Source: Pontibacter sp. E15-1 (lineage in GTDB: Bacteria > Bacteroidota > Bacteroidia > Cytophagales > Hymenobacteraceae). From it: a DNA stretch of 64,000 nt. Of the stretch, positions 49,038 to 59,401 are shown piece after piece; positions within the stretch are counted from its first letter, which is position 1; the number at the start of each line of letters is the position of its first letter. The notes beneath the pieces are model-generated. The model searched no databases. It was not told the origin of the DNA and was given only the letters and a program-made list of their open reading frames with translations. The translations under genes were made by a program, and so were the position numbers. The stretch is from positions 62,001-126,000 of the forward strand of contig NZ_JAKVIR010000006.1 of NCBI RefSeq assembly GCF_022601975.1, read 5' to 3'.

Positions 49038-49346
49038 TTATCCTTTCATAACATTAGCCGCGTCGCTGTCGAGCGTCTTGAGTTGGTGATAGATCTGCAT
49101 GATGAGCGCGAGGCCCACCGATACCTCGGCGGCAGCCATGGTCAGGATGAAGATGAACATCACCTGGCCATCGGGTTGCACCCAGCGCGTGCCCGCCACG
49201 ATAAAGGCAAGCCCGGCGGCGTTCAGCATGATCTCCACCGAAATCAGCATAAAGATGATGTTGCGGCGAATAAGCACACTGAGCAGGCCCAGCATAAAAA
49301 GTATACCTGCCAGCAAGAGGGCGGCTTCCATGGATGCGGTGCTCAT
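49038..49346 (-). CDS. nuoK: NADH-quinone oxidoreductase subunit K
   Basis: The start at 49346 is chosen because it gives a normal 102-residue, three-helix NuoK (MEAALLLAGILFMLGLLSVLIRRNIIFMLISVEIMLNAAGLAFIV) and an ATGA overlap with nuoJ; a longer frame from 49448 reads backwards into nuoJ in another phase. Conserved membrane glutamates lie in SVEIML and AAEVSVGLAL. Confidence 0.95.
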   Translation of the reverse strand: MSTASMEAALLLAGILFMLGLLSVLIRRNIIFMLISVEIMLNAAGLAFIVAGTRWVQPDGQVMFIFILTMAAAEVSVGLALIMQIYHQLKTLDSDAANVMKG

Positions 49347-49879
49347 GCGGCTGCGCTCCTTTCCTGTAAAAACCGGTGGATGACTTTTTTCTTCTGCCTG
49401 CCCAGATGGTAAGCGCCCACAATGCCCGCCATCAGCAGGATGCCGCATAACTGCACGCCCAGCAGGTATGGCCCGAACAGCGCCAGGCCCACCAGCTTTG
49501 CATCCACGGCTACTAGCGCCTCTGTTTGTGCGGGGTTCGAGGTGGTCAGAATATGGACCAGCTCAGCCAGTAAAATGGCGGAGAGCATGGCGGGCCCCAC
49601 CCATACCGAGGGCTTCAGCCATTCCTTTTCGCGCTGTATATCCTCTTTGGTCATGTTCAGCATCATGATCACGAAGATGATGAGCACCACGATGGCCCCG
49701 GCGTAAATGATGATCTCCAGGGCGGCCATAAACGGGGCACCCAGCGTGAAGAACACCACGGACACGGACATGAAGGACACCACGAGGTAGAGCAGCGCAT
49801 GAATCATGTTGTAGCGCGTGATGACCATGATGGTGGAGAGTATGGCCACCGCTGCGGCGATGTAAAATGTGAGTTCCAT
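49343..49879 (-). CDS. nuoJ: NADH-quinone oxidoreductase subunit J
   Basis: This 178-residue, five-helix membrane subunit has the conserved IIYAGAIVVLIIFVIMMLN helix with the pi-bulge that links quinone chemistry to proton channels. It follows nuoI by 6 bp and overlaps nuoK. Confidence 0.95.
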   Translation of the reverse strand: MELTFYIAAAVAILSTIMVITRYNMIHALLYLVVSFMSVSVVFFTLGAPFMAALEIIIYAGAIVVLIIFVIMMLNMTKEDIQREKEWLKPSVWVGPAMLSAILLAELVHILTTSNPAQTEALVAVDAKLVGLALFGPYLLGVQLCGILLMAGIVGAYHLGRQKKKVIHRFLQERSAAA

Positions 49880-49885
49880 AGGCGT

Positions 49886-50401
49886 TTAGGGGATTAAACT
49901 TTTGATGTCTACTGGCGGGGATTCGTTCTCGGCCTCGCCTTTTCCTTTGCCCCCAATGGCCATACCTGCTACTTTGTAGTAGTTATACCCTGGGTACTTG
50001 CCCTCGCTGTTGATCAGCAAATCCTTTTTCTCATACACCAGATTCTGGCGGTTATACTCACCCATCTCAAAGTCAGGTATAAGCTGGATGGCGTAGGTCG
50101 GGCAGGCGTCCTCGCAGTAGCCGCAGAAGATGCAGCGCGAGAAGTTTATCCGGAAAAAATCGGGGTAGCGGCGGCCGGTCTCATCTTCGGTGGCTTGCAG
50201 CGCGATACAGTCCACGGGGCAGGCCACGGCGCAGAGGTTGCAGGCCACGCAGCGCTCGCCGCCATCCGGGTCGCGCGTCAGTACGATGCGGCCCCGCCAG
50301 CGCGTGGGTAGGAAGGGCTTTTCCTCGGGGTACAGAATGGTTTCTCGCTTATGAAATGCGTGCAGAAACGTGAGCCACATACTGCGCAACAAACTAAACA
50401 T
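49886..50401 (-). CDS. nuoI: NADH-quinone oxidoreductase subunit I (two 4Fe-4S clusters)
   Basis: This 171-residue ferredoxin-like subunit has two complete 4Fe-4S motifs, [15 protein letters not shown] and [14 protein letters not shown], which pass electrons toward the N2 cluster. An AAGGAG ribosome-binding site precedes the start. A 386-bp repeat-filled gap separates it from nuoH. Confidence 0.97.
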   Translation of the reverse strand: MFSLLRSMWLTFLHAFHKRETILYPEEKPFLPTRWRGRIVLTRDPDGGERCVACNLCAVACPVDCIALQATEDETGRRYPDFFRINFSRCIFCGYCEDACPTYAIQLIPDFEMGEYNRQNLVYEKKDLLINSEGKYPGYNYYKVAGMAIGGKGKGEAENESPPVDIKSLIP

Positions 50402-50533
50402 AGCTAGCTCCTTTCGTTATAGGGTTCCTTTATCTTGTTATCTGTCACCTTAGACAGTAGGAGGAATCTGGGTGATTTTGGTTTCAGATTTCTCACGCTG
50501 ATAGAGATAACAGTTGTAATCAGTGCCGGGTCC

Positions 50534-50714
50534 AACCACCCCCTGCCCCCTCCTTGTCTAAGGAGGGGAGTCTTTTTACTCTTTCTTCTTTTTTGCTCCG
50601 TAGTCTGGGCATTTGATATATGATTACTTTCAACTACTTAAGCTATCCTGAAAACCTTCCCGAACAGTAACTCCAACTCCCCGCCTTAGAAAAGGAGGGG
50701 CCGGGGGTGGTTGG
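50534..50714. repeat. Inverted pair of family B repeats between nuoI and nuoH
   Basis: AACCACCCCCTGCCCCCTCC starts the copy at about 50534-50570 and its reverse version lies at about 50673-50714, ending GGGTGGTTGG. Both have GGAGGGG/CCCCTCC hairpin cores. They are related to, but shorter than, the copies at 56399 and 58474. Confidence 0.75.
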
Positions 50715-50735
50715 ATACTCCAAGCCTTTATTCCC

Positions 50736-50778
50736 TCATTCCCCTCATTCAATCATTCAGTCATCCAATCATTCAAAA
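50736..50778. repeat. TCATTC-rich degenerate tandem repeat before the nuoH stop
   Basis: Units such as TCATTCAA, TCATTCAG, TCATCCAA and TCATTCAA follow one another with small changes. They sit just 10 bp outside the nuoH stop codon and look like a decayed short tandem array. Confidence 0.65.
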
Positions 50779-50787
50779 TTCCAACCC

Positions 50788-51750
50788 TCACCCCTCCAGC
50801 CAAAGCACCACCGCGGCCGTCACCATCAAATTCACAAGCGTGAGCGGCAGCAGGATCTTCCAGCCGAACTCCATCAATTGGTCATACCGTGGCCTTGGCA
50901 TGGAGGCGCGGAGCAGGATGAAGATCATCAGGAAAAAAACCGTTTTCAGGATAAACCATACCACTGGGGGCAGGAAATCCGGGCCGAGCCAGCCGCCGAA
51001 ATACAGCGTGACGAGCATGCAGGAAATGAGCGTGATGCCCATGTACTCGCCGATGAAGAACATGCCGAACTTCATACCCGAATACTCCGAGTGGAAGCCT
51101 GCGACCAATTCGCTCTCTGCCTCCGGTATGTCGAAGGGCAGGCGGTGCGTTTCGGCTATGCCGGCGATGAAGAAGATGATGAAACCGAGGATTTGGGGGA
51201 TGAAAAACCAGAGCTCTTCCTGCGCCAACACGATCTCCCGCAGACTAAACGAGCCGCTCAGGAGCACCACGCCCATCAGCGACAGGCCCATGAACACCTC
51301 GTAGGAGATCATCTGCGCCGCACCGCGCATGGCACCCAGCAAGCTATACTTGTTGTTCGAGGCCCAGCCTCCGAGGATAATGCTGTAAGCGCCCATCGAC
51401 GACATGGCCAGGAAAAACAGCAAGCCGATGTTCAGGTCAGCCACAATAACACCGGGCGCAAACGGGATCACGACAAAGCTCATCAGCACCGTGACCACCA
51501 CGATGGCCGGGGCCAGCACAAACACCGGCTTGTCGGCGAAGGGCGGGGTCCAGTCTTCCTTGAAAAAGAGCTTGATGGAGTCGGCGGCCACAATAAACAG
51601 GCCCAGCGGACCGGCTCTGTTCGGGCCATACCGGTCCTGGAACAGAGCTAGCAGGCGCCGCTCGACCCAGATAAGTGCCGCCGCCACGTTGAGCATGACG
51701 AAGAGCACACCGCCGATGATTAAAAAGTAGTTTGGGGCTGCTGTTTCCAT
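50788..51750 (-). CDS. nuoH: NADH-quinone oxidoreductase subunit H
   Basis: This 320-residue, eight-helix subunit forms much of the quinone chamber. Motifs include [63 protein letters not shown] and [10 protein letters not shown]. It starts 31 bp inside the end of nuoG, so translation is probably coupled. Confidence 0.96.
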   Translation of the reverse strand: METAAPNYFLIIGGVLFVMLNVAAALIWVERRLLALFQDRYGPNRAGPLGLFIVAADSIKLFFKEDWTPPFADKPVFVLAPAIVVVTVLMSFVVIPFAPGVIVADLNIGLLFFLAMSSMGAYSIILGGWASNNKYSLLGAMRGAAQMISYEVFMGLSLMGVVLLSGSFSLREIVLAQEELWFFIPQILGFIIFFIAGIAETHRLPFDIPEAESELVAGFHSEYSGMKFGMFFIGEYMGITLISCMLVTLYFGGWLGPDFLPPVVWFILKTVFFLMIFILLRASMPRPRYDQLMEFGWKILLPLTLVNLMVTAAVVLWLEG

Positions 51751-54449
51751 TTGATGTCTCGGTTAAGTATGGCCCAGGCGGGAAGCTCGGCAAAAGGCAC
51801 CCCCGGCAAGCCGTTGGGCATGCCGGCAGTACCGCTCGGAATCGTCTGGCTTATTTTCGCTGGTAGCTGGTAAACCTGCCCCTCGATCGAGAAGCTGAGC
51901 AGTTGGCCATCGCTGAGTTTCAGCTGCACGGCGTCGGCTGCGTTGATAGCAACATAAGGCTCGGGGATGCGCTGCATGATGCCGGCGGCCTGGTTACTGA
52001 GTTCCTCGGAGCCGAAAGTGTGGTGCAGCGGCAGCATGTATAAATGGCCCTCCAGGGGTATAAACCGCTGCGGCACGGCCACGGAAAAAGGCGCTGTGCC
52101 GGTGGGCTCGAGCAACCGAAGTCCGGGGTCGCCGCCTTTCAGGTGGCCGCCCACTTCCTGCTGGTATTTGGCCGTGGACTGCACCGAGTTCCAGCCGGGT
52201 GCCCAGAAGAACGGGATAGCGGCAGACGGTGGCTGCCCGCGGTAGCCCTCCATGGTATAGGAAAGCGGCGAGTCGGGGTCTACGGGTGGTTTGGGTTCGC
52301 TGACATTGAAGCCCGCGTGCATGGAGGTGCGCCCGCTGAAGCGGTGCGGCTCGCGCGGTATGCGTTGCCCGGCAATCCGGAAGTCGGAGGGAGGGGACAC
52401 TCTGTTTATACCCTGCAGCGCCGGCACTTCATGCGCCATCGCTTTTTGCACATCGTCGAAGCCGACCCAATTGCTGATTTCCTCCTCCTTCATGATCGTG
52501 CCCAGTTCCGTCAGCCAGCGCCAGCTTTCCTGCAGTTCATCGGATGTGGCATGCACCTGGTAAAAGCGCTGCGCCCGGCCTTCGTTATTCACGAGCGTGC
52601 CGTCTGCCTCCGAGAAAGTGCCTGCCGGGAGCAGGATGTCTGCCTGCTCGGTGGTGGCGTTGTGCAGGTGGTCCAGCACAATCACGTGTTCGCACTTCTC
52701 AAAGAACCGTGTAAGGGCTACCGTATTGGCCCGGCGGTATAAATCGTTTTCCAGGATGATGACCGTATCAGCGTAATCATTCAGCACCGCGTCAAACGCC
52801 GATTCCAGTTTATGGCCTCCGAGCATGGCCAGCCCGAGGCTGTTGCACTCCGGCATCACCAGGCTTATACCCGCCGACTTCTCTTTTGCGGCCAGCGCCT
52901 GAGCTATGTTGGCGGCGGCTTTCAGCACCCGCTCGCTGCCCGACGATGTGCCGGAAATGATGAGCGGGTTGTTGGCCTTCATGAGCGCATCTGCTATCTG
53001 CTGTGCCAGGGCCTGCTCCTGGTCGCTTATTTCACGCACTTCCGGCGAATCGGGGTGAATGAGGTTGGCAACCGCAAAGCCCAGCCGGGCAATGTCATCC
53101 GGCGAGTCGAAATGGGTATGGGTGGCCAGTTCGTCGAGCTTGGAAGGGGTATAATGCGCGATAAAAAGGGGGCCTTTGTCCTGCTGCACCAGGCCTCGCG
53201 CAGCGGCATCCTGCCATACCGGTATGTTGGCTTTGGATACCTGCTCAAGCAGGGGCTCCTGCCGCACCGACTGTCGCACGGCAAGGGCCAGCATCGGGGC
53301 AGTGTTGGTGAGGTCCTCACCCAGTATAAACACGGCATCGGCTTTCTCCACTTCTCTCAGCGATGGTGTCCGGGCCGACCCGTCGCGCAGGATGCCCATC
53401 GCCAACTCCACCAGGTCGTGCTCCAGATCGGCCACACCGTGGTGGAAGTTATCCTCGCCCACCAGTTTCTTCAGCACGTAATTCGATTCCAGGGAAGCGC
53501 GCGGCGACCCGATGCCGATCACCCGACCGGCTTTGATGGCGGAGGCGGCTGCTTCGAGAGCTGTGTGCTTGTCGGTGGCCTCTGGCAGTTGGCTGCGCAC
53601 GAGCGGCTTCCGCACCCGGCCCGCGCTGTTCACAAACTCATACCCAAAGCGGCCGCGGTCGCAGAGGAAATAGCCGTTCACCTCGCCGTTATACCTGTTG
53701 GTGATGCTGCGGATAGTGCCATACCTTTCCCCAGCAATGGTGTTGCAGCCCAGGCTGCAATGGTGACAGATGGAGGGCGCCATCGTCAGGTCCCATTTGC
53801 GGGTATAGTGTTGTTTCAGCGTTTTGTCCGTGAACACGCCCGTCGGGCATACCTCGGCGAGGTTGCCGCTGAACTCGCTCTCCAGCACGCCTTCCTCGGC
53901 GCGGCCGAAGTATAAATGGTTGTGGGCGGCAAACACATCCAGGTCCTTGCCGCCGGCATAGTCTTTATAATAGCGCACGCAGCGGTAACACTGGATGCAG
54001 CGGTTCATCTCATGGTTGAGGAAGGGGCCGAGGTACTGGTTGACGTAGGTGCGCTTGTCGAAGCGGTACTGGCGGTAGTTGTGGCCCGTCATCACGGTCA
54101 TGTCCTGCAAATGGCAGGAGCCGCCCTCGTCGCACACGGCGCAGTCGTGGGGGTGGTTGGTCATGAGCCAGCCGATGATGTGCGCCCGGAACTCTTTGGC
54201 TTCCATATCGGCAATCGACACCCGCATGCCGTCGCGCACCTGCTCCATGCACGACATGAACAGCTTGCCTTTGGTGTCGTTCTCGTCGCGATATACCTTC
54301 ACGGCACACTGGCGGCAGGCCCCGATGGAGCCCATGGCGGGGTGATAGCAAAAATAGGGCAGGTCGAGGCCGAGGGAGAGGCAGGCCTCGAGCAGGTTCT
54401 TGCCTGCCTTCACGTCGTAGGCTTTGTTATCTATATGGATGGTTGCCAT
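51720..54449 (-). CDS. nuoG: NADH-quinone oxidoreductase subunit G
   Basis: This 909-residue iron-sulfur subunit has a 2Fe-2S ferredoxin domain ([20 protein letters not shown]), [27 protein letters not shown], and [10 protein letters not shown], the extra 4Fe-4S site seen in E. coli-type complex I. A long inactive molybdopterin-like domain follows. It resembles the E. coli-type NuoG in size and cluster set. It overlaps nuoF by 19 bp. Confidence 0.95.
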   Translation of the reverse strand: MATIHIDNKAYDVKAGKNLLEACLSLGLDLPYFCYHPAMGSIGACRQCAVKVYRDENDTKGKLFMSCMEQVRDGMRVSIADMEAKEFRAHIIGWLMTNHPHDCAVCDEGGSCHLQDMTVMTGHNYRQYRFDKRTYVNQYLGPFLNHEMNRCIQCYRCVRYYKDYAGGKDLDVFAAHNHLYFGRAEEGVLESEFSGNLAEVCPTGVFTDKTLKQHYTRKWDLTMAPSICHHCSLGCNTIAGERYGTIRSITNRYNGEVNGYFLCDRGRFGYEFVNSAGRVRKPLVRSQLPEATDKHTALEAAASAIKAGRVIGIGSPRASLESNYVLKKLVGEDNFHHGVADLEHDLVELAMGILRDGSARTPSLREVEKADAVFILGEDLTNTAPMLALAVRQSVRQEPLLEQVSKANIPVWQDAAARGLVQQDKGPLFIAHYTPSKLDELATHTHFDSPDDIARLGFAVANLIHPDSPEVREISDQEQALAQQIADALMKANNPLIISGTSSGSERVLKAAANIAQALAAKEKSAGISLVMPECNSLGLAMLGGHKLESAFDAVLNDYADTVIILENDLYRRANTVALTRFFEKCEHVIVLDHLHNATTEQADILLPAGTFSEADGTLVNNEGRAQRFYQVHATSDELQESWRWLTELGTIMKEEEISNWVGFDDVQKAMAHEVPALQGINRVSPPSDFRIAGQRIPREPHRFSGRTSMHAGFNVSEPKPPVDPDSPLSYTMEGYRGQPPSAAIPFFWAPGWNSVQSTAKYQQEVGGHLKGGDPGLRLLEPTGTAPFSVAVPQRFIPLEGHLYMLPLHHTFGSEELSNQAAGIMQRIPEPYVAINAADAVQLKLSDGQLLSFSIEGQVYQLPAKISQTIPSGTAGMPNGLPGVPFAELPAWAILNRDIKWKQQPQTTF

Positions 54450-55732
54450 GCTTTGGTTTTGCTCCAGGGACAGTGTTGCTCGTGTATGTGTCGTTCAAAA
54501 TCCTCTCTGAAGTATTTCAGAGCGCTCTGCAGGGGTTCCATGGCACCGGGGGCCAGCGCACAGAACGTGTTGCCGGGGCCAAGATATTTGGTATGGAAAT
54601 CGAGGGTGGTCAGGTGTTCTGGTTTGCCTTCGCCGCGGTCGATGGCGAGCAGTATTTTCTCAACCCAGGGCAGGCCCTCGCGGCAAGGGGTGCAGAAACC
54701 GCAGGATTCCTGCGCGAAGAAGTGCTGCAGGTTGTGCACAAAACCCACGGGGCAGGTCTGGTCGTCCATGATGATCATAGTGCCCGTCCCCAAACGGCTG
54801 CCCGCTGCCTGAATGGAGGCGTAGTCCATGGGCACATCCAGGTGTTCTTCCACCAGGAAATCGGTGGAGGCCCCGCCGGGCAGAAGGCCTTTGAACAGGT
54901 AGCCTTCCTGCATGCCGCCTGCGTACTCTTCCAGCAACTCCCGTATCGTCACGCCCATCGGCAACTCCCAGCAACCAGGGGTTTTCACGCGCCCGCTCAC
55001 GCCGTAGAGTTTGGTGCCCGCATCGTCTGTCAGGCCAAGCTGCATAAACCAATCCGCGCCTTTGTTAATGATGTGCGGCAGGTTGCAGAGCGTTTCCACG
55101 TTATTCACGATGGTGGGCTTGCCAAACAAACCGCTTACCTGCGGGAAGGGGGGCTTGGCCCTGGGGTTGGCGCGTTTGCCTTCGAGGGCGTTGAGCAGAG
55201 CTGTTTCCTCGCCGCACATGTAGCGCCCCACGCCGGTGTGCAGGTGCATCTCGAGGTTAAAGCCGGAACCGAGGATGTTTTTACCCAGGTAGCCCGCCTC
55301 GTAGGCCTCGTGCATGGCCTTGGTTACCTCGTGGGCAGCCAGTTTGTAAGCCCAGCGCAGGAAGACGTAGGAGATGCTGGCCTGTATGGCATAGGAGGCC
55401 ACGATCATACCCTCAATCAGCTGGTGCGGATTGCCCTCCAGCAGCACGCGGTCCTTAAAGGTGCCGGGCTCCATCTCATCGGCGTTTGCCACCAGGTATT
55501 TCGGCTGCGCAGCTTCCGGCCCCATCGGCACAAAACTCCACTTCAGGCCCGTGCTGAAACCTGCCCCGCCGCGCCCGCGCAGTTTTGAGTCTTTCACCAG
55601 TTCCTGCACCTCGGTGGGTGTCATTTCCTTCAGGATTTTGCGCACCGATTGGTAGCCGCCCACCTTCTCATACTCCTTTAAGCTGAGGGGCTGGCGGCCC
55701 GGTACGATGTGTTGGGTCAGGGGCTTCTCCAT
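54431..55732 (-). CDS. nuoF: NADH-quinone oxidoreductase subunit F (NADH- and FMN-binding)
   Basis: This 433-residue subunit has the FMN/NADH glycine-rich motif GRGGAGFSTGLKW, CGEETALLNALEG, and the 4Fe-4S ligands ESCGFCTPCREG. It takes electrons from NADH. It starts 17 bp after nuoE and overlaps nuoG. Confidence 0.97.
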   Translation of the reverse strand: MEKPLTQHIVPGRQPLSLKEYEKVGGYQSVRKILKEMTPTEVQELVKDSKLRGRGGAGFSTGLKWSFVPMGPEAAQPKYLVANADEMEPGTFKDRVLLEGNPHQLIEGMIVASYAIQASISYVFLRWAYKLAAHEVTKAMHEAYEAGYLGKNILGSGFNLEMHLHTGVGRYMCGEETALLNALEGKRANPRAKPPFPQVSGLFGKPTIVNNVETLCNLPHIINKGADWFMQLGLTDDAGTKLYGVSGRVKTPGCWELPMGVTIRELLEEYAGGMQEGYLFKGLLPGGASTDFLVEEHLDVPMDYASIQAAGSRLGTGTMIIMDDQTCPVGFVHNLQHFFAQESCGFCTPCREGLPWVEKILLAIDRGEGKPEHLTTLDFHTKYLGPGNTFCALAPGAMEPLQSALKYFREDFERHIHEQHCPWSKTKAWQPSI

Positions 55733-55749
55733 AGGTGCCCGCTTGGGTT

Positions 55750-56214
55750 TTAGGTGTACTTGCTTAGTATCTCATCCAGTTGTTCCACCGTCAGGTCACG
55801 GTACAGGTCGTTGTCAATCATAAGGGCGGGGGCACGGTCGCAGGTGCCGAGGCAGCAGTTGGGGAGCAGGGTATAGCGGCCATCTGCTGTGGTCTGGCCA
55901 TACTGTATATTCAGTGCGGTATAAAGATGATCGCGGATGCCGTCGTAGCCCATCACGTAGCAACTGATGCTGTCGCAGAGCAGGATGACGTGCCGGCCCA
56001 CCGGCCTCCGGAAAATAAGGTTGTAAAAGGTCGCCACGCTGTCCAACTCGGCCGTCGACATGCCCACAAAGTCGGCCACATCTTTCAGGCTGTCATCCGA
56101 AATCCAGCCGTGGCTGTGCTGCACGATCTTCAGGGCCTCGATGCAGGCGTTCTTGGGTGAAGGCACCAGGCTGATTTCGTGCTCTATTTTCTGTTTTTCC
56201 TCTATACTTAGCAT
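55750..56214 (-). CDS. nuoE: NADH-quinone oxidoreductase subunit E
   Basis: This 154-residue thioredoxin-like subunit holds a 2Fe-2S cluster through CDSISC and CCLGTC. It partners NuoF in the NADH-oxidising module. A 410-bp repeat-filled gap separates it from nuoCD. Confidence 0.95.
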   Translation of the reverse strand: MLSIEEKQKIEHEISLVPSPKNACIEALKIVQHSHGWISDDSLKDVADFVGMSTAELDSVATFYNLIFRRPVGRHVILLCDSISCYVMGYDGIRDHLYTALNIQYGQTTADGRYTLLPNCCLGTCDRAPALMIDNDLYRDLTVEQLDEILSKYT

Positions 56215-56272
56215 GTTTCAGACACAAGTAGCAAGACGTTAGACACAAGACCTTTTCTGATTTGTGCTCCTG

Positions 56273-56328
56273 CCAGTGCGAGCTTGCGGTTCGGTTTTGT
56301 CAGGACCAAACCAGTAAGCTCGCACCGG
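56273..56328. repeat. Nested hairpin repeat in the nuoCD-nuoE gap
   Basis: Outer arms 56273-56285 and 56316-56328 (CCAGTGCGAGCTT / AAGCTCGCACCGG, 12 of 13 paired) enclose an inner stem 56293-56301/56304-56312 (GGTTTTGTC / GACCAAACC). It looks like a mobile or RNA-folding palindromic repeat. Confidence 0.7.
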
Positions 56329-56398
56329 CGGAGACTTGAACTTTTTTTATATCTTTTATTGGCCGGTTTTAATGGCCAGTAATCTTTTCAAATAAATG

Positions 56399-56444
56399 AA
56401 CCACCCCGCCTGCGGCACCCCTCCTTGAAAAAAGGAGGGGAGTT
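56399..56444. repeat. Interspersed repeat, family B copy 1 (nuoCD-nuoE gap)
   Basis: A 46-bp sequence starting AACCACCCCGCCTGCGG and ending GGAGGGGAGTT is identical to the copy at 58474-58519. Inside, CCCCTCCTT/AAGGAGGGG forms a hairpin. Confidence 0.9.
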
Positions 56445-56519
56445 GGAACGCTTGGCTTTTGCTGGTGTGAGCTTAGGTGTTTATGTTTCATTGTTACTGT
56501 TCGCTTCTTTATCAACTGT

Positions 56520-56580
56520 CTTTCATCCCCCTACCCCCTTCTTCGTCAAGGGCCCCTACCCCCTTCAAAGGGGGACTTTT
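56520..56580. repeat. Interspersed GC-rich repeat, family A copy 2
   Basis: Nearly identical to the nuoM-embedded copy at 45526-45582: CTTTCATCCCCCT at the start, a GGGCCCCTA core and an AAGGGGGACTTTT end. Confidence 0.85.
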
Positions 56581-56594
56581 TCCCATCTTTACCT

Positions 56595-56627
56595 AATTCG
56601 GAATTCGTAATTAGTAATTCGTAATTA
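56595..56627. repeat. AATTCGTAATTA-type tandem repeat at the nuoCD stop
   Basis: AATTCGGAATTCGTAATTA is followed by GTAATTCGTAATTA. The array includes the TAA stop of nuoCD on the minus strand. NuoCD still ends normally (LADIDR), so the repeat abuts rather than alters the protein. Confidence 0.65.
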
Positions 56628-58373
56628 TCTGTCAATATCCGCCAGCACATAGTCCATGGCTCCGAGTATGGATAGTAGATCGGCGACGGTATAGCCTTTG
56701 GTGATATAAGGGAGCATTTGCATGTGCGGGAAAGACGGAGTTCGGATGCGCAGGCGGTAGGGTGAGGTGTTGCCGTCGCTGGTGACGTAGTAGCCGTTTG
56801 CGCCTTTTGTGGCCTCGATGCAACTCATGGCCTCGCCGGCAGGCATCACCGGCCCCCAGCTCACACCCAGAAAGTGTGTGATGAGGGTTTCGATATCGTG
56901 CATGGTGTTTTTCTTGATCGGTGGCGTAGTGAGCGGGTGGTCTGCTTTGTAAGGGCCTTCCGGCATGTTCTTCAGGCACTGCTCGACAATCCGCAGGCTC
57001 TGGCGCATCTCCGCCACCCGCACCAGTGCACGATCGTAGCAGTCGCCGTTGGCAGCGGTCGGGATGTCAAAGTCGAATAGTTCGTAGCCGGAGTAAGGCT
57101 GCTTTTTGCGAAAGTCCCAGTCGAAGCCGCAGGCGCGGAGGTTTGGCCCCGTCACGCCCCACTCAATGGCTTCTTCCTTTGTAAAGATGCCGATGCCTTT
57201 GGTGCGCGCCTTGAACAGGCTATTCTTGAGCACCATGTTGTCGTACTCTTTCAGCCGTTTCGGGAAGTAGTCGATGAACGTCTGCACCAGTTTTTCCCAG
57301 CCCTTGGGCAGGTCCTGTGCCACGCCCCCGATGCGGAACCAGTTGGGGTGCATGCGCCCGCCCGTGATGGCCTCCACGATGTCAAATATCCGCTCGCGGT
57401 CCGTGAACATATAGAATACTGGCGAAAGCTGGCCCACATCCTGGGCAAAGGTGCCATACCATACCAGGTGGCTGGCAATCCGGAAGAGTTCGCACAGCAT
57501 CACCCGAATCACCTTCACGCGTTCGGGCACCTGTATGCCTGCCAGCTTTTCCACGGCCATCAGGTAGGCCAGGTTGTTCATCACGCCACCCAGATAGTCC
57601 ACGCGGTCGGTATAGGGCAGGTAGGTGTGCCACGACTGGCGCTCGGCCATTTTCTCCTGGCCCCGGTGGTGAAAGCCGATATCGGGGATGGCATCCACGA
57701 TATCCTCGCCGTCCAGTTGCAGGATGATGCGCAACACGCCGTGTGTGCCGGGGTGCTGCGGGCCGATGTTCAGGAACATAAAGTCGCTGTCCTCGCTTTG
57801 CCGTGCCAGGCCCCATTCCTCGGGTTTAAACTGCAGGGCAGCCTGTTCCAGGTCTACTTTGTCGTCATATAGCGCGAAAGGGCCCATTTCGGTGGCGCGG
57901 GCCGGGTGCTCCTTGCGCAGCGGGTGGCCCACCCAGGTGCGCGGCATCAGGATGCGCGACAGGTGCGGGTGCCCCTCGAAGCGGATGCCGAACATATCGT
58001 ATACCTCGCGCTCATACCAGTTGGCGTTGGCCCACAGGCTGCTGATGCTCTGCACGGTGGGGAACTCGTCGCGGAAGCCGACCTTTAACCGGATAAAGCA
58101 GTTGCGCTCAAAGGATAGGAGGTGGTAGATGATGGTGAAGGCAAAAGGCGCATGGCCGTTCTCGTGCTTGCGGGTGCGCTCGTCGGTAGCGGTCAGGTCG
58201 TAGAGCAGGGGGAAGGGTTGCGGAATCTCCGTTTTCAGGAAAGCCAGCACGTCTTTTATTTTGTCATGCGGCATCCAGAGGGTGAGAATCTCATCCTGGG
58301 TGGTTTGCGGTTTGAAGGTGTCTTCTCCGAACCGTGCCTGCAGTTGCTCTAAAATGCCACTTCCGTTTTCCAT
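56625..58373 (-). CDS. nuoCD: Fused NADH-quinone oxidoreductase subunits C and D
   Basis: The N-terminal third (about residues 1-190) is NuoC ([36 protein letters not shown]). The rest is NuoD ([26 protein letters not shown], ENGxx-type quinone-site region [27 protein letters not shown]). The fusion is typical of the E. coli-like branch of complex I; many bacteria have separate nuoC and nuoD. It forms the quinone-binding connecting module with NuoB. Confidence 0.97.
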   Translation of the reverse strand: MENGSGILEQLQARFGEDTFKPQTTQDEILTLWMPHDKIKDVLAFLKTEIPQPFPLLYDLTATDERTRKHENGHAPFAFTIIYHLLSFERNCFIRLKVGFRDEFPTVQSISSLWANANWYEREVYDMFGIRFEGHPHLSRILMPRTWVGHPLRKEHPARATEMGPFALYDDKVDLEQAALQFKPEEWGLARQSEDSDFMFLNIGPQHPGTHGVLRIILQLDGEDIVDAIPDIGFHHRGQEKMAERQSWHTYLPYTDRVDYLGGVMNNLAYLMAVEKLAGIQVPERVKVIRVMLCELFRIASHLVWYGTFAQDVGQLSPVFYMFTDRERIFDIVEAITGGRMHPNWFRIGGVAQDLPKGWEKLVQTFIDYFPKRLKEYDNMVLKNSLFKARTKGIGIFTKEEAIEWGVTGPNLRACGFDWDFRKKQPYSGYELFDFDIPTAANGDCYDRALVRVAEMRQSLRIVEQCLKNMPEGPYKADHPLTTPPIKKNTMHDIETLITHFLGVSWGPVMPAGEAMSCIEATKGANGYYVTSDGNTSPYRLRIRTPSFPHMQMLPYITKGYTVADLLSILGAMDYVLADIDR

Positions 58374-58473
58374 GTATAGGAAAGTTTAAATGCCCTGTAT
58401 GCTTATTTCATCTTATGCTATGTGTGTATTGTAAGTTGTTTTTATGCTGCTTTATACTTGGTAGTGAGAAAAA

Positions 58474-58519
58474 AACCACCCCGCCTGCGGCACCCCTCCT
58501 TGAAAAAAGGAGGGGAGTT
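58474..58519. repeat. Interspersed repeat, family B copy 2 (nuoB-nuoCD gap)
   Basis: Identical over 46 bp to the copy at 56399-56444, in the same orientation. The gap also contains a run of AGACTTAAGACGAAAGACACAAG-like units (minus strand), matching AGACACAAG runs near 56225-56250. Confidence 0.9.
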
Positions 58520-58621
58520 AGAAACTTGCCTTTGCAGCTTGTGAATGTGCTATGCTCTTTTAACTGTTTTGATTTTAGTTTGAAAGTCTAAAATCTTGTG
58601 TCTTTCGTCTTAAGTCTAATT

Positions 58622-59260
58622 TTACACTTCATCCGGCGAGCGGAATTCGGTCATCTTGGACCGGGCTTCCTGCCGCCTTTCTTTCACATCTATCTTTTCG
58701 GGCCGGATCACGCCCTGTTCGCCGATGGTCCAGCTGAGGGGGCGTTTCTCTTTGCCCACTGATTCGGCCAGCAGTATGAGGCCCTCCATAAAAGCGTCGG
58801 GGCGGGGCGGACAGCCGGGCACGTATACATCCACCGGCAGGAACTTGTCCACGCCCTGTACTACAGAATAAATATCGAACATGCCGCCGGAATTGGCGCA
58901 GGAGCCCATCGAGATTACCCAGCGGGGTTCCATCATCTGCTCGTGCAGGCGCTTGATGATGGGGGCCATTTTGATGAAGACGGTGCCGGCAATGATCATC
59001 ACATCGGCCTCGCGCGGCGTGCCGCGTATTACCTCGGCACCGAAGCGGGCCACGTCATATTTTGGGGTCATGCTGGTGGCCATCTCCACGAAGCAGCAGG
59101 AGAGGCCGAAGTGGAAGGGCCACATGGAGTTCCTGCGGCCCCAGGCCAACAGGTCCTGCATGGAACTCAGCATCACGCTCTGCTGTATAGTCTCCTCGTA
59201 CGAACTGGTGCCGCTTGTCGCGCGCGCCGGGTCTTCTGGTTTACTTAGCCACCATTTCAT
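58622..59260 (-). CDS. nuoB: NADH-quinone oxidoreductase subunit B (N2 cluster)
   Basis: This 212-residue subunit holds the terminal N2 4Fe-4S cluster through [18 protein letters not shown] and [10 protein letters not shown]. It contacts NuoCD and the quinone site. A 141-bp gap with a four-unit tandem repeat separates it from nuoA. Confidence 0.97.
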   Translation of the reverse strand: MKWWLSKPEDPARATSGTSSYEETIQQSVMLSSMQDLLAWGRRNSMWPFHFGLSCCFVEMATSMTPKYDVARFGAEVIRGTPREADVMIIAGTVFIKMAPIIKRLHEQMMEPRWVISMGSCANSGGMFDIYSVVQGVDKFLPVDVYVPGCPPRPDAFMEGLILLAESVGKEKRPLSWTIGEQGVIRPEKIDVKERRQEARSKMTEFRSPDEV

Positions 59261-59347
59261 AGGCTGTCGGGGTTAGGGTGTTAGTTCATGTTTTCCGAAG
59301 GGTGATGGTGTGAAAAGTGGCGCGCAATGCGGTAGGTGAAAGGAGCA

Positions 59348-59387
59348 GGTGTTATATGGTGTTATATGGTGTTATATGGTGTTATAT
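59348..59387. repeat. Four perfect 10-bp tandem repeats between nuoA and nuoB
   Basis: GGTGTTATAT occurs four times in a row without change. It is a simple repeat likely to vary in copy number by slippage. Confidence 0.95.
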
Positions 59388-59401
59388 AAGGTATAGCTGT
59401 T

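Noticed and set aside
50707..51651. Plus-strand frame opposite nuoH (314 codons)
   Set aside because: Charged, low-complexity antisense translation; starts inside a repeat and has no homology.
53916..54812. Plus-strand frame opposite nuoG/nuoF (298 codons)
   Set aside because: Antisense shadow of two certain complex I genes; no coding signature.
59348..59387. Possible CRISPR array
   Set aside because: The repeats are 10 bp with no spacers and only four units; no cas genes are nearby.
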